From contig NZ_LMUK01000010.1 in NCBI RefSeq assembly GCF_009766005.1, positions 62,001 through 126,000 on the forward strand: a stretch of DNA of 64,000 bases, read 5' to 3'. The stretch is from Bradyrhizobium sp. S69 (GTDB taxonomy: Bacteria; Pseudomonadota; Alphaproteobacteria; Rhizobiales; Xanthobacteraceae). Positions 52,263 through 61,221 of the stretch are shown in pieces. Each line of letters opens with the position of its first letter. Position 1 is the stretch's first letter. A program made the translations under genes and the position numbers. The notes under the pieces are model-generated. The model ran no database searches. It saw only the letters and a program-made list of their open reading frames with translations, and was not told the origin of the DNA.

Positions 52263-53504
52263 TTACAACTTCGCGTAGTCGATCGGTTTGTGCCGATCGA
52301 GCGTGCGGGTCACCGGCGGCAACGGGTATTTCAGCCCGGTGGCGCAATTGAACAGCATCACGCGATCGTTCTTGCCGACGCGGCCTTCGCTGAGACTTTG
52401 CTTGTAGGCCGCATAGGTCGCAGCCCCCTCCGGGCACAACAGCAGGCCTTCCTCGCGCGCGACTTCGTTGAGCGCCGCCGAAATCTTGGCGTCGTCGACC
52501 GCGATGGCAAACCCCTTGCTCTCGCGTACCGCGCGCAGGATCAGAAAATCCCCGACTGCCTGCGGCACCCTTATGCCGGAGGCGATGGTGTGGGCGTCCT
52601 CCCAGCGCGGCGCATGCTCCGTGCCGTTCTCGAAGGCGCGCACCATCGGCGCGCAGCCGGAGGCCTGCACCGCCACCATCCGCGGCCGCTTGGCGCCGAT
52701 GAAGCCGATCGCCTCAAGTTCGGCGAACGCCTTCCACATCCCGATCAAACCCGTACCGCCGCCGGTCGGATAGAAGATCACGTCGGGCACGTCCCAGTCG
52801 AGTTGCTCGGCGAGCTCCAGCCCCATCGTCTTCTTGCCTTCGATCCGGTACGGCTCCTTCAAGGTCGAGGTATCGAACCAGCCGGCTTTTGCTTTGCCTT
52901 CGCCGACGATCTTGCCGCAATCGTCGATCAGGCCGTTGACGCGGTAAACCGTCGCGCCCTGCAACTCGATCTCGCTGACATTGACCTCGGGCGTATCGGC
53001 GGGACAAAAAATCGTGGTCCGGATGCCGCAAGAGGTGGCGTAGGCCGCCAGCGCGGCGCCTGCATTGCCATTGGTCGGCATCGCCATGTGCTTGATGCCG
53101 AGCGCCTTGCCCATCGACACCGCCATCACCAGGCCGCGGGCCTTGAACGAGCCGGTCGGCAACCGCCCCTCATCCTTGACGATGATCTCGCCGCCGCCGA
53201 TCTTTTTGGACAGCTTAGGCAGGCGAATGAGCGGCGTCGTGACCTCGCCGAGGCTGACGATGTCGCTGACCTTGCGCACCGGCAGCATCTCGCGGTAGCG
53301 CCACAGATCGGCCGGCCGCGCCTTCAGCGCGTCCTTGGTCAGCGCCTTCTTCACGCCGGCGAGGTCGTACCGCACCAATAGCGGCTTGCCGGCTTTCGAC
53401 AGGTTATGGATCTGATCGGCGGGATAATGATCGCCCTCCATCGCGCATTCGAGATGGGTCACGAAAGTGGGGCGCTCGATCGTCAGATTGTCGTTGTCTT
53501 TCAC
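52263..53504 (-). CDS. thrC: Threonine synthase, PLP-dependent
   Basis: 413 residues from GTG 53504; the frame remains open to 53558 but that part is repeat-derived. Fold type II PLP enzyme with Schiff-base lysine K121 (LPTGSFKARGLVMA), the phosphate loop TNGNAGAALAAYA and C-terminal GGGTGLIGMWKAF. It converts O-phosphohomoserine to threonine. Residue order matches the plant-type/ThrC-like threonine synthases. A different pyridoxal lyase cannot be fully excluded. Confidence 0.82.
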   Translation of the reverse strand: MKDNDNLTIERPTFVTHLECAMEGDHYPADQIHNLSKAGKPLLVRYDLAGVKKALTKDALKARPADLWRYREMLPVRKVSDIVSLGEVTTPLIRLPKLSKKIGGGEIIVKDEGRLPTGSFKARGLVMAVSMGKALGIKHMAMPTNGNAGAALAAYATSCGIRTTIFCPADTPEVNVSEIELQGATVYRVNGLIDDCGKIVGEGKAKAGWFDTSTLKEPYRIEGKKTMGLELAEQLDWDVPDVIFYPTGGGTGLIGMWKAFAELEAIGFIGAKRPRMVAVQASGCAPMVRAFENGTEHAPRWEDAHTIASGIRVPQAVGDFLILRAVRESKGFAIAVDDAKISAALNEVAREEGLLLCPEGAATYAAYKQSLSEGRVGKNDRVMLFNCATGLKYPLPPVTRTLDRHKPIDYAKL

Positions 53505-53527
53505 GGGCGTTGTTCTTTCTTGTTTTC

Positions 53528-53612
53528 CGTCATTGCCGGGCTTGACCCGGCAATCCATCCCCTAGGATCAAATGTTTTTAGATGGATGCGCGGGTCAAGC
53601 CCGCGCATGACG
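53528..53612. repeat. Palindromic repeat (GGGCTTGACCC type), copy 3
   Basis: ATTGCCGGG-CTTGA-CCCGGCAAT and ATGCGCGGG-TCAAG-CCCGCGCAT stand in inverted relation, joined by ATCCATC and GATGGAT. Third member with 21307-21394 and 28351-28433. Located between lpd (3' end) and the thrC start. Confidence 0.75.
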
Positions 53613-53625
53613 AGTTACCGTTACG

Positions 53626-55047
53626 CTACATATTCAGCGCTTGGCCGTAGGCGTCGAGCACGGCTTCCTTCATGGTTTCGGAAATGGTGGGATGCGGGAA
53701 GATCGTGTGCATCAATTCTTCCTCGGTGGTCTCTAGGTTCATCGCCACCACAAAGCCCTGGATCAGTTCGGTGACTTCCGAACCGACCATGTGCGCGCCG
53801 AGCAACTGGCCGGTCTTCTTGTCGAACACCACCTTGACCAGACCCTGGTCCTCGCCCTGCGCGATCGCCTTGCCGTTGCCGACGAACGGAAAACGTCCGA
53901 CGCGAATTTCGTGCCCGGCTTCCTTGGCTTTGGCTTCGGTCAGACCGACCGAGGCTATCTGCGGATGACAATAGGTGCAGCCGGGAATCAGCAGCTTGTC
54001 CATCGGATGCGGATGCATGCCCTTGATGGCTTCGACGCAGATCACGCCCTCATGCTCGGCCTTGTGCGCCAGCATTGGCGGTCCCGCGACGTCGCCGATC
54101 GCGTAGATACCCGGCACATTGGTCTTGCCAAACGGATCGATCACGATGCAGCCGCGCTCGGTCTTGACGCCCAGTTTTTCCAGCCCAAAACCTTCGATGT
54201 TGCCGACCACACCCACCGCCGAGATCACCCGGTCGAATTCGACGGTCTGCGGCTTGCCCTTGCCGTCATCGATGGTGGCGACCACGCTGTCGCTCTTTTT
54301 CTCCAGCTTCGTCACCTTGGTGCCGGACAAGATCTTGATGCCCTGCTTCTCGAACTGCTTGCGCGCGACGCCGGCAATCTCGGCATCCTCGACGGGGAGG
54401 ATCTGCGGCAGCACCTCGACCACCGTCACCTCGGCGCCCATGGTGCGATAGAACGAGGCAAACTCGATGCCGATGGCGCCCGAACCGACGACGAGCAGCG
54501 ACTTCGGCATCTTGTCCGGCACCATCGCCTCGAAATAGGTCCAGACCAGTTTCTTGTCCGGCTCGAGGCCGGGCAACGCCCGCGGACGCGCGCCGGTCGC
54601 AACGATGATGTGCTTGGCCTGATAGGCGCCCTCGCCCAGCGCGCCCTTGGGCGCTGCGGCTTCGGATTTTTTCACCGTGAATTTGCCGGGCGCATCGAGC
54701 GTCGCTTCGCCCCAGATGATTGTGATCTTGTTCTTCTTCATCAGGAATTCGACGCCGCCATTGAGGCGCTTGACGACACCGCGCGAACGCTCGACCACGG
54801 CCTTCGGGTCGAACGAGATATTGTCCGCCGACAACCCGTAGTCCTTGGCGTGCTTCATGTAGTGGTAGATTTCCGCCGAGCGCAGCAGCGCCTTGGTCGG
54901 AATGCAGCCCCAATTGTTGCAGATGCCGCCGAGATAGGATTTCTCGACGATCGCGGTCTTGAAACCAAGCTGCGCCGCACGGATCGCGGTGACATAGCCG
55001 CCGGGACCGGAGCCGATAACGACGATATCGAAGGATGTATCAGGCAT
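53626..55047 (-). CDS. lpdA: Dihydrolipoyl dehydrogenase (E3)
   Basis: 473 residues. FAD motif IGSGPGGYVTAIRAAQLG, redox disulfide C43-C48 (GGICNNWGCIPTKAL), NAD motif VVGSGAIGIEFASFYRTMGAEVTVVE, and the catalytic His near the end (TIFPHPTISE). It reoxidises dihydrolipoyl groups of PdhC for the pyruvate dehydrogenase complex. Downstream of pdhC and a small membrane gene in the same direction. Confidence 0.96.
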   Translation of the reverse strand: MPDTSFDIVVIGSGPGGYVTAIRAAQLGFKTAIVEKSYLGGICNNWGCIPTKALLRSAEIYHYMKHAKDYGLSADNISFDPKAVVERSRGVVKRLNGGVEFLMKKNKITIIWGEATLDAPGKFTVKKSEAAAPKGALGEGAYQAKHIIVATGARPRALPGLEPDKKLVWTYFEAMVPDKMPKSLLVVGSGAIGIEFASFYRTMGAEVTVVEVLPQILPVEDAEIAGVARKQFEKQGIKILSGTKVTKLEKKSDSVVATIDDGKGKPQTVEFDRVISAVGVVGNIEGFGLEKLGVKTERGCIVIDPFGKTNVPGIYAIGDVAGPPMLAHKAEHEGVICVEAIKGMHPHPMDKLLIPGCTYCHPQIASVGLTEAKAKEAGHEIRVGRFPFVGNGKAIAQGEDQGLVKVVFDKKTGQLLGAHMVGSEVTELIQGFVVAMNLETTEEELMHTIFPHPTISETMKEAVLDAYGQALNM

Positions 55048-55112
55048 GGCAGGCTCCCGTTAGCTCACGCACGCATCGTGCGGCGTCCGCATCAATTTTC
55101 GTTGTTCGGATT

Positions 55113-55541
55113 TCATGTGGAAGCGGCTTTCGCGAGGATGGCCTGCCGCGAGAAATATATATGCAGGATAAGCCATTGTACCAGCGCGACGGTCCAGAGC
55201 GGCGTGAACATCTGCACCATGCCGACGGTCTCGCGCAGCCAGTCGATGTTGTGGATGCCGTTATCGGCGACGCCGAGCACCACGATCAGAAACGGCACCA
55301 GCAACAGCACATAGAGCGCGCGCTTGAGGTGCCGCTCGCGATCCCGGCGCCAAACCGCGATGCCAAATAAAATCATGCTCAGGATCACATAAGTCAGCGT
55401 CAGCACCGCGCGAAACACCTCGCCAAGGCCGCGCCCGGCGGCATCGTCCCAATCCGGCAGCAACGACGCCGCGGCATAGACCAGGAGGCCGGCGACGGCC
55501 GAGGCGACAAAAGCCAGGATGAAAACTCCCGCGAGCCGCAT
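55113..55541 (-). CDS. Four-helix membrane protein in the pdh-lpd operon
   Basis: 142 residues with four hydrophobic helices (VFILAFVASAVAGLLVYAAA, AVLTLTYVILSMILFGIAVW, YVLLLVPFLIVVLGVA and PLWTVALVQWLILHIYF) and basic loops (RRDRERHLKRA). Ribosome binding site AGGGCG. No family recognised; it lies between pdhC and lpd in the pyruvate dehydrogenase block, where it may be a passenger. Confidence 0.75.
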   Translation of the reverse strand: MRLAGVFILAFVASAVAGLLVYAAASLLPDWDDAAGRGLGEVFRAVLTLTYVILSMILFGIAVWRRDRERHLKRALYVLLLVPFLIVVLGVADNGIHNIDWLRETVGMVQMFTPLWTVALVQWLILHIYFSRQAILAKAAST

Positions 55542-55574
55542 GATCGCCCTTGTGAGCTGTGAAAGACGAGAGGC

Positions 55575-56933
55575 CTACACCATCATCATGACGGGGTTTT
55601 CGATCAGCATCTTGAACGCGCCGATCAGCTCCGCGCCGAGCGCGCCGTCGACCGCGCGATGATCGCAGGACAAGGTCACGCTCATGATGTGCGCGGCTTC
55701 GATCTTGCCAGCCCTCACGACGGCACGTTCCTCGCTGGTGCCGACCGCCAGGATGGTGGCGTGCGGCGGATTGATCACGGCGGTAAAATCCTTGATGCCG
55801 TACATGCCGAGATTGGAGATCGCGGTGGTGCCGCCCTGATATTCCTCGGGCTTGAGTTTGCGCGCCCGCGCCCGCGCCGCAAAGTCCTTCATCTCGGCCG
55901 AAATCGTCGACAGCGACTTGGTCTCGGCGTTGCGGATGATCGGGGTGATCAGGCCGCCCGGCATCGCCACCGCGACACCGATATCGGAATGCTTGTGCTT
56001 GAGCATGCCGGATTCGGTCCAGCTCACATTGCAATTGGGAATCCGCTGCAACGCGACCGCCATCGCCTTGATGACGAAGTCGTTGACCGACAATTTGTAG
56101 AGCGGCTTCTTTTCCTTGTCCTTGGGCGCCGAGGCATTGATCTCCTCGCGCGCCGCCAAAAGCTTGCCGATGTCGCAGTCCATCGTCAGATAGAAATGCG
56201 GAACGGTCTGCACCGATGCGGTCAGGCGCTGGGCGATGGTGCGACGCATGCCGTCATGCGGCACGATCTCGTAGCTGCCGGGTTCGAACAGAGCCAGGAT
56301 CTGCTTGTCCGACATCGACGGCGCGATCGCAGGCGCGCCGGCGGATGGTGCTGCGGCCGGAGCCTTGAGGCCCTTGCCGGATTTGGCCTCCGCGACGTCG
56401 CGGGCGATGACGCGGCCGTGCGGACCCGAACCGGTGATGCGTCCGAGTTCGATGCCGGCTTCCTTGGCGAGACGCCGGGCCAGCGGTGACGAGAACGTGC
56501 GGTCGTGGCCATTGGCCTGCGCCGCAGGTGCGGCGGCTTTCGGTGCGGGAGCCGGCGCAGCGGCGGGAGCTGGGGCCTTCGCGGCCGGTGCGGCGGCAGC
56601 GGGTGCAGGCGCAGCGGCAGGTTTCGGGGCCGGTGCTTCGGCCGCTTTGGGCGCGGGTGCAGCCCCCGCTCCGGCCGCTTTCACATCCTCGCCGTCGCTG
56701 GCCAAGACCGCGATCACGTCATTGACCGGCACGTCCTGGGTGCCCTCGGGCACCAGGATCTTGGCGATCGTGCCTTCGTCGACCGCCTCGACCTCCATGG
56801 TCGCCTTGTCGGTCTCGATCTCGGCGATCACGTCGCCCGACTTGACCTTGTCGCCCTCTTTCTTGAGCCACTTGGCCAGATTGCCCTTTTCCATCGTGGG
56901 CGACAGCGCAGGCATGAGAATATTGATTGGCAT
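55575..56933 (-). CDS. pdhC: Dihydrolipoyl acetyltransferase (E2) of pyruvate dehydrogenase
   Basis: 452 residues from ATG 56933. N-terminal lipoyl domain with lipoylated K43 ([13 protein letters not shown]), a long Ala/Pro linker (about 85-130), the E1/E3-binding domain ([33 protein letters not shown]), and the catalytic core ending in the DHRAVDG motif ([16 protein letters not shown]). It transfers acetyl groups from E1 to CoA. Two bp after the DUF5076 gene. Confidence 0.96.
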   Translation of the reverse strand: MPINILMPALSPTMEKGNLAKWLKKEGDKVKSGDVIAEIETDKATMEVEAVDEGTIAKILVPEGTQDVPVNDVIAVLASDGEDVKAAGAGAAPAPKAAEAPAPKPAAAPAPAAAAPAAKAPAPAAAPAPAPKAAAPAAQANGHDRTFSSPLARRLAKEAGIELGRITGSGPHGRVIARDVAEAKSGKGLKAPAAAPSAGAPAIAPSMSDKQILALFEPGSYEIVPHDGMRRTIAQRLTASVQTVPHFYLTMDCDIGKLLAAREEINASAPKDKEKKPLYKLSVNDFVIKAMAVALQRIPNCNVSWTESGMLKHKHSDIGVAVAMPGGLITPIIRNAETKSLSTISAEMKDFAARARARKLKPEEYQGGTTAISNLGMYGIKDFTAVINPPHATILAVGTSEERAVVRAGKIEAAHIMSVTLSCDHRAVDGALGAELIGAFKMLIENPVMMMV

Positions 56934-56935
56934 TG

Positions 56936-57241
56936 TCAGTGACCTTGTTGCGACCGCGGCGTCGTGGTGCCCGTATCGGTCGGCCGCGCGATTTCGGCTT
57001 CGAACATGTCGACGATGCGCGTCAGCGCCTCGTCCTCGGTGTAGCCGCTCTCGCGCGCATACGCTCGAGCGGCGTGGCGCGCAATATCGACCAGGAGCAG
57101 GCCCCACATATCCGGCTCCTCGAACGCGCGCGTGAAGGCGATCGACAATCCGCCATCGATCACGAACGCGCGCAGCACTTCGGTGGCGTCATCGCGGTCC
57201 ATCACATCCGGAGGCAATGGCTGCTCCTTGGGACCCGCCAT
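56936..57241 (-). CDS. DUF5076-family small protein within the pdh operon
   Basis: 101 residues. [27 protein letters not shown] and [19 protein letters not shown] match the DUF5076 pattern I know from alphaproteobacterial pdh operons. All helical in appearance, acidic, no signal peptide. Gaps of 3 and 2 bp to pdhB and pdhC make co-translation likely. Its role is unknown; the position suggests a link with the complex or its regulation. Confidence 0.75.
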   Translation of the reverse strand: MAGPKEQPLPPDVMDRDDATEVLRAFVIDGGLSIAFTRAFEEPDMWGLLLVDIARHAARAYARESGYTEDEALTRIVDMFEAEIARPTDTGTTTPRSQQGH

Positions 57242-57244
57242 GGC

Positions 57245-58672
57245 TCACCGATAGCAAACGGCTTTGGCGGCTTCGACCACCTCCGCCACCGAAGGTAATG
57301 CCAGCTTTTCGAGATTTGCCGCATATGGCATCGGCACGTCCTTGCCCGACACCCGCGCCACCGGCGCATCGAGATAATCGAACGCGTGCTCCATCAAGCG
57401 GGCGGCGATTTCGGCCCCGACGCCATTCTGCTGCCAGCCCTCTTCCACCGTCACGGCGCGGCCGGTCTTCTTCACGGAAGCGACAAGGGTATCGGTGTCC
57501 ATCGGGCGCAGCGTGCGCAAATCGATCACCTCGGCCTCGATGCCTTCCTTGGCCAGCTCGTCGGCGGCCTTCAGCGCGTAGGACATTCCGTTCGACCAGG
57601 AGATGATCGTGACATGCGTACCGGTTCGCACCACGCGCGCCTTGCCGATCGGGATCACGTAATCGTCGAGCTTCGGGACTTCACCCGTATGGCCGTACAG
57701 CATTTCGTTTTCGAGGAAGATCACCGGATTGGGGTCGCGGATCGCAGCCTTCAGCAGGCCCTTGTAATCGGCGGCCGAATACGGCGCGACCACCTTGAGG
57801 CCGGGGACCTGGGAGTACCAGGACGAATAGTCCTGGCTATGCTGGGCCGCGACGCGGGCAGCGGCGCCGTTGGGCCCGCGGAACACGATCGCGCAGCCCA
57901 TCTGGCCGCCCGACATGTACAGCGTCTTGGCGGCGGAATTGATGATCTGGTCCATCGCCTGCATGGCGAAATTGAAGGTCATGAATTCGACGATCGGCTT
58001 TAAGCCGGACATCGCGGCACCGACCCCGATGCCGGCAAAGCCGTGCTCGGTGATCGGCGTGTCGATCACGCGCCTTGCGCCGAATTCCTGCAACAGACCC
58101 TGGCTGACCTTGTAGGCGCCCTGATATTCGGCGACTTCTTCGCCCATCAGAAATACGTCCGGGTCACGCCGCATTTCCTCGGCCATGGCGTCGCGCAGCG
58201 CGTCGCGGATCGTCATCGTCACCATTTCCGTGCCCGCGGGTACTTCCGGATCGGGCTCGGCGGCGGCCTTCGGCGCGGCAGGCTTGCTCTCGGTAGATTT
58301 GGTTTCGGCAGATTTGGTTTCAGCCGGCGCCGACTTCGCTTCGGCGGCAGGCGCCTCGGCGGCCTTCTCTGGCGTTTTTTCCGGCTTGGGCGGCGCTGCC
58401 GCCACCTTGCCGAGATCGGCCGCACTCTCGCCATCCGACAAAATGGTTGCGATCGGGGTATTGACCGCGACGTCGTTGGTGCCTTCGGGGATCAGGATCT
58501 GGCCGAGCGTGCCTTCATCGGTGGCCTCGACTTCCATCGTCGCCTTGTCGGTCTCGATCTCGGCGATGACGTCGCCGGATTTGATCGTCTCGCCTTCCTT
58601 TTTCAGCCATTTGGCAAGGTTGCCCTTTTCCATGGTGGGCGACAGCGCAGGCATCAGCACTTGAATGGGCAT
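57245..58672 (-). CDS. pdhB: Pyruvate dehydrogenase E1 beta with its own lipoyl domain
   Basis: 475 residues. The N-terminal lipoyl domain ([19 protein letters not shown]43) is followed by a Lys/Glu/Ala/Pro linker with repeated SAETKS-like units (about 90-130) and then the E1-beta transketolase domain ([38 protein letters not shown]). An E1-beta that carries a lipoyl domain is characteristic of alphaproteobacterial and mitochondrial-type complexes. Pairs with PdhA. Confidence 0.95.
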   Translation of the reverse strand: MPIQVLMPALSPTMEKGNLAKWLKKEGETIKSGDVIAEIETDKATMEVEATDEGTLGQILIPEGTNDVAVNTPIATILSDGESAADLGKVAAAPPKPEKTPEKAAEAPAAEAKSAPAETKSAETKSTESKPAAPKAAAEPDPEVPAGTEMVTMTIRDALRDAMAEEMRRDPDVFLMGEEVAEYQGAYKVSQGLLQEFGARRVIDTPITEHGFAGIGVGAAMSGLKPIVEFMTFNFAMQAMDQIINSAAKTLYMSGGQMGCAIVFRGPNGAAARVAAQHSQDYSSWYSQVPGLKVVAPYSAADYKGLLKAAIRDPNPVIFLENEMLYGHTGEVPKLDDYVIPIGKARVVRTGTHVTIISWSNGMSYALKAADELAKEGIEAEVIDLRTLRPMDTDTLVASVKKTGRAVTVEEGWQQNGVGAEIAARLMEHAFDYLDAPVARVSGKDVPMPYAANLEKLALPSVAEVVEAAKAVCYR

Positions 58673-58699
58673 ATCGACTCCGAAAATCAGCTTGCGCGC

Positions 58700-59722
58700 T
58701 TAGCGATAGATGTCTGTGTAGAGTTCGGCCGGGGACGGCTCGGGATCGTGCTGGGCGAAATCCGCGGCAGCATTGACGATCTCGCGCACCTCGGCGTCGA
58801 TCGCCTTCAATTCCTGCTCGGTCATCTTGGCCGCCAGCAACCGCTCGCGGACCTGCTCGATCGGATCCTGGTCGTGACGGACCTTCTCGACTTCCTCGCG
58901 GGTGCGGTATTTCGCCGGGTCCGACATCGAATGACCGCGATAGCGATAGGTCTGCATCTCCAGGATATACGGCCCCTTGCCGGCACGGCACCACGCCACC
59001 GCCTCGTCGCCGGCCGCCTTCACCGCACGGACGTCCATGCCGTCGACCTGCGCGCCCGGAATGTTGAAGGAAATGCCGCGCCTGGAAAAATCGGTCTGCG
59101 CCGACGAGCGGGTCACCGAGGTCCCCATCGCGTAGCGGTTGTTCTCGATGACATAGATCACCGGGAGCTTCCACAGCTCGGCCATGTTGAAGCTTTCATA
59201 GACTTGGCCCTGGTTCGAGGCGCCGTCGCCGAAATAGGCCAGGCTGACAAAGTCGTTGCCACGATAGCGATTGGCGAAGGCCAGGCCAGTCCCGAGCGAT
59301 ACCTGCGCGCCCACGATGCCGTGACCCCCGTAGAAGTTCTTCTCCTTGCTGAACATGTGCATGGAGCCGCCCTTGCCATGGGAATAGCCCCCCTGGCGGC
59401 CGGTCAGTTCGGCCATCACGCCCTTGGCGTCCATGCCGCACGCCAGCATATGCCCGTGATCCCGGTATCCCGTTATGACCTGATCGCCGGTCTTCAGCGC
59501 CATCTGCATGCCGACGACGACCGCTTCCTGGCCGATATAGAGATGACAGAAGCCGCCGATGGCACCCATGCCATAGAGCTGGCCTGCCTTCTCCTCGAAC
59601 CGCCGGATCAGCAACATGTCGCGCAGCGCGCCCAGTTCCTGCTCTCTGGTGAATTCCGGCGGTGCGTCGTGTTCCTTGTCCTGTTCAGCTTCTTTCGCGG
59701 CGGTCTTTTTCGGTGCGGCCAT
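58700..59722 (-). CDS. pdhA: Pyruvate dehydrogenase E1 alpha
   Basis: 340 residues. Thiamine-diphosphate motif from GDGASNQGQVYESFNMAELW to IENNRYAMGTS, and the conserved phosphorylation-loop-like YRYRGHSMSDPAKYR at 257-271. It decarboxylates pyruvate to hydroxyethyl-TPP. First gene of pdhA-pdhB-DUF5076-pdhC; its start is about 145 bp from the ftsB-like stop. Confidence 0.96.
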   Translation of the reverse strand: MAAPKKTAAKEAEQDKEHDAPPEFTREQELGALRDMLLIRRFEEKAGQLYGMGAIGGFCHLYIGQEAVVVGMQMALKTGDQVITGYRDHGHMLACGMDAKGVMAELTGRQGGYSHGKGGSMHMFSKEKNFYGGHGIVGAQVSLGTGLAFANRYRGNDFVSLAYFGDGASNQGQVYESFNMAELWKLPVIYVIENNRYAMGTSVTRSSAQTDFSRRGISFNIPGAQVDGMDVRAVKAAGDEAVAWCRAGKGPYILEMQTYRYRGHSMSDPAKYRTREEVEKVRHDQDPIEQVRERLLAAKMTEQELKAIDAEVREIVNAAADFAQHDPEPSPAELYTDIYR

Positions 59723-59866
59723 GGCAATTCCGGATGAGAGAGCGAATAGCCCTCTCTAGCTCAACTCAAACCGCCTTGAAAGGATTGCGTGAGGCCGCGC
59801 TATGCCGCAGTGCAACGCGACGCGAAACTTTCGATATCGAATTTGCGGCGTTTTGAAATTTGCGGA

Positions 59867-60193
59867 TTACTTCGGACTAATACGGACCAGATCGTGGGGA
59901 TTGACGTAGTCGAGCTGGTAGCGCGCGCGCTCGTCGAGCATGTCGGGATCGACCCGGTCGGACCGCAACAGCGAGACCCGCTGCTCGCCCTCGGTGCGCT
60001 CGCGCTTCAGCCGCGCCAGCTCGGAGGTCAGGGCGACGATCTCCTGGTCGAGCTCCTGCTGCGCGTTCAGGCCGTATTTGCCGGTGTAGGCGTTGACGCC
60101 GAAATAGCCGATCATGGCCGCTGCGATCGCATAGAGCGCGAGCCCGGTGAGAACGGATTTGAGTCGGCTGCGAGAGACCATAATCCGGAGCAT
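59867..60193 (-). CDS. ftsB: Septum-formation initiator family protein, FtsB/DivIC-like
   Basis: 108 residues from ATG 60193 (GGAG 8 nt upstream) or 104 from ATG 60181. One N-terminal transmembrane helix (GLALYAIAAAMIGYFGV), then a coiled coil (QQELDQEIVALTSELARLKRERTEG) and a C-terminal segment typical of FtsB/DivIC (SDRVDPDMLDERARYQLDYVNPHDLV). It joins FtsQ and FtsL in the divisome. Its location upstream of pdhA is the usual one in this group. Confidence 0.9.
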   Translation of the reverse strand: MLRIMVSRSRLKSVLTGLALYAIAAAMIGYFGVNAYTGKYGLNAQQELDQEIVALTSELARLKRERTEGEQRVSLLRSDRVDPDMLDERARYQLDYVNPHDLVRISPK

Positions 60194-60227
60194 GCGACGG
60201 CTCCGGTTAATGGAATGCTAAAACAAT

Positions 60228-60255
60228 GGCCCCGCCAGAACCAACCGGCGGGGCC
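60228..60255 (-). terminator. GC-rich hairpin with T-rich tail
   Basis: GGCCCCGCC (60228-60236) pairs exactly with GGCGGGGCC (60247-60255). On the minus strand the sequence after the stem (ATTGTTTTAGC) is T-rich. It lies upstream of the ftsB start and about 130 bp after the stop of the FMN reductase gene, so it ends transcription coming from that gene. Confidence 0.6.
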
Positions 60256-60284
60256 CGTCTCGTCTCTGTCTCGTCTCCGTCCCG

Positions 60285-60324
60285 TCTAGGGTCCGGTTCT
60301 GATAGATCAGAACCGGACCCTAGA
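60285..60324. repeat. Perfect 19-bp inverted repeat, 2-nt loop
   Basis: TCTAGGGTCCGGTTCTGAT (60285-60303) and its exact reverse complement (60306-60324) form a near-continuous 40-bp palindrome. It immediately precedes the dispersed repeat at 60325-60385. It could extrude as a cruciform or end transcription in both directions. Confidence 0.8.
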
Positions 60325-60385
60325 TTCTTGTCTTGACGCGTTTTCTTAACGCGAACCGGTGCCCACCTCGCTGGAAAACGCTTTA
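60325..60385. repeat. Dispersed repeat (TTCTTGTTTTGACGCG type), copy 2
   Basis: TTCTTGTCTTGACGCGTTTT begins the element and TGGAAAACGCTTTA ends it, paralleling 15667-15764 though shorter. Its edge supplies the TAA (60385-60383) of the minus-strand FMN reductase gene, as copy 1 supplies a TAG. Confidence 0.75.
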
Positions 60386-60937
60386 GCGATGGTGCCTTTC
60401 CACGAACGCCGCATAGGCGTCGATATACTGCTTCAGCACCGGCTTCAGCGATTCCTTGGTCAATTCGCCCTTGTCGTCGAACGCGTCGCCGATACCGTTC
60501 AGATAGATCTCCGGCTGGCCCAGGATCGGACCGGTAATGCCCGGCAGGACGTTCTGCAACGTCTTGGCGGCGCTGACTCCCCCCAGCGGTCCCGGCGAGT
60601 TGCTGATGATGCCGGTCGGCTTGCCCAGGAACGAGCTCTTGCCGTAAGGCCGCGAGGCAACGTCGATGGCGTTCTTCAGCACGCCCGGGATGGCGCGGTT
60701 ATATTCAGGTGTCACGAAGATGACACCGTCGGATTTCTGGATCTTTTCGCGGAACGCCGTCCAATCGGCGGGAGGTGTGGCTTCCAGATCCTGATTGAAG
60801 AACGAGATGCCGTTCAAGGTCGCGACGTCGAGCTTCAGGCTGGCGGGTGCCAATTTGGCCAGCGCATTGGCGATCTTGAGCGTAAAACTGTCTTTGCGAA
60901 GGCTGCCGACGATCACAACGATATTATGGGTGGCCAT
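60383..60937 (-). CDS. NADPH-dependent FMN reductase
   Basis: 184 residues from ATG 60937 (AAAAGGAAAT upstream). Flavodoxin-like fold; FMN phosphate loop VIVGSLRKDSFTLKIANAL, and the isoalloxazine region VTPEYNRAIPGVLKNAIDVASRP typical of the ChrR/YieF group of quinone/chromate reductases. The dimer reduces quinones or metal ions with NAD(P)H. The stop codon lies in a repeat element (60325-60385). Confidence 0.88.
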   Translation of the reverse strand: MATHNIVVIVGSLRKDSFTLKIANALAKLAPASLKLDVATLNGISFFNQDLEATPPADWTAFREKIQKSDGVIFVTPEYNRAIPGVLKNAIDVASRPYGKSSFLGKPTGIISNSPGPLGGVSAAKTLQNVLPGITGPILGQPEIYLNGIGDAFDDKGELTKESLKPVLKQYIDAYAAFVERHHR

Positions 60938-61050
60938 GGGATTTCCTTTTGAGGCTGAAACGGCTGGGCGCACTTAAGCCACACACGACAGAACATGCAA
61001 GTGCATGAACCGCGCAAATTTGGAAACGCTGTGTTTGCATAAAGCAGCCA

Positions 61051-61097
61051 GTGCATGATCCGGAAAAGTGCAAACCTGTTTTCCGAGAAGATCATGC
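61051..61097. repeat. Short dispersed palindrome (GCATGATC...GATCATGC), copy 2
   Basis: GTGCATGATCCGGAAAAGTG... ends in GATCATGCTG. Relative to 17012-17057 it is reversed in orientation. It lies upstream of the FMN reductase gene and downstream of the metallo-beta-lactamase-fold gene. Confidence 0.75.
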
Positions 61098-61163
61098 TGA
61101 AATAATGCGCCGGAACGGGATGACGATTCTAAGATAATCATTCCGCTCTGGCGCCTGGAAAGC

Positions 61164-61195
61164 AAAAAAGGCCAGCCCCCACCGAGGCCGGCCTT
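61164..61195 (-). terminator. Rho-independent terminator after the MBL-fold gene
   Basis: AAGGCCAG (61168-61175) and CCGGCCTT (61188-61195) form the stem (six perfect pairs), with a run of six A on the plus strand (61164-61169), i.e. six T after the stem on the minus strand. It lies 26 bp beyond the stop of the minus-strand gene at 61222. Confidence 0.85.
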
Positions 61196-61221
61196 CGTCG
61201 TCACGCGCCCGTGAATGGCGA

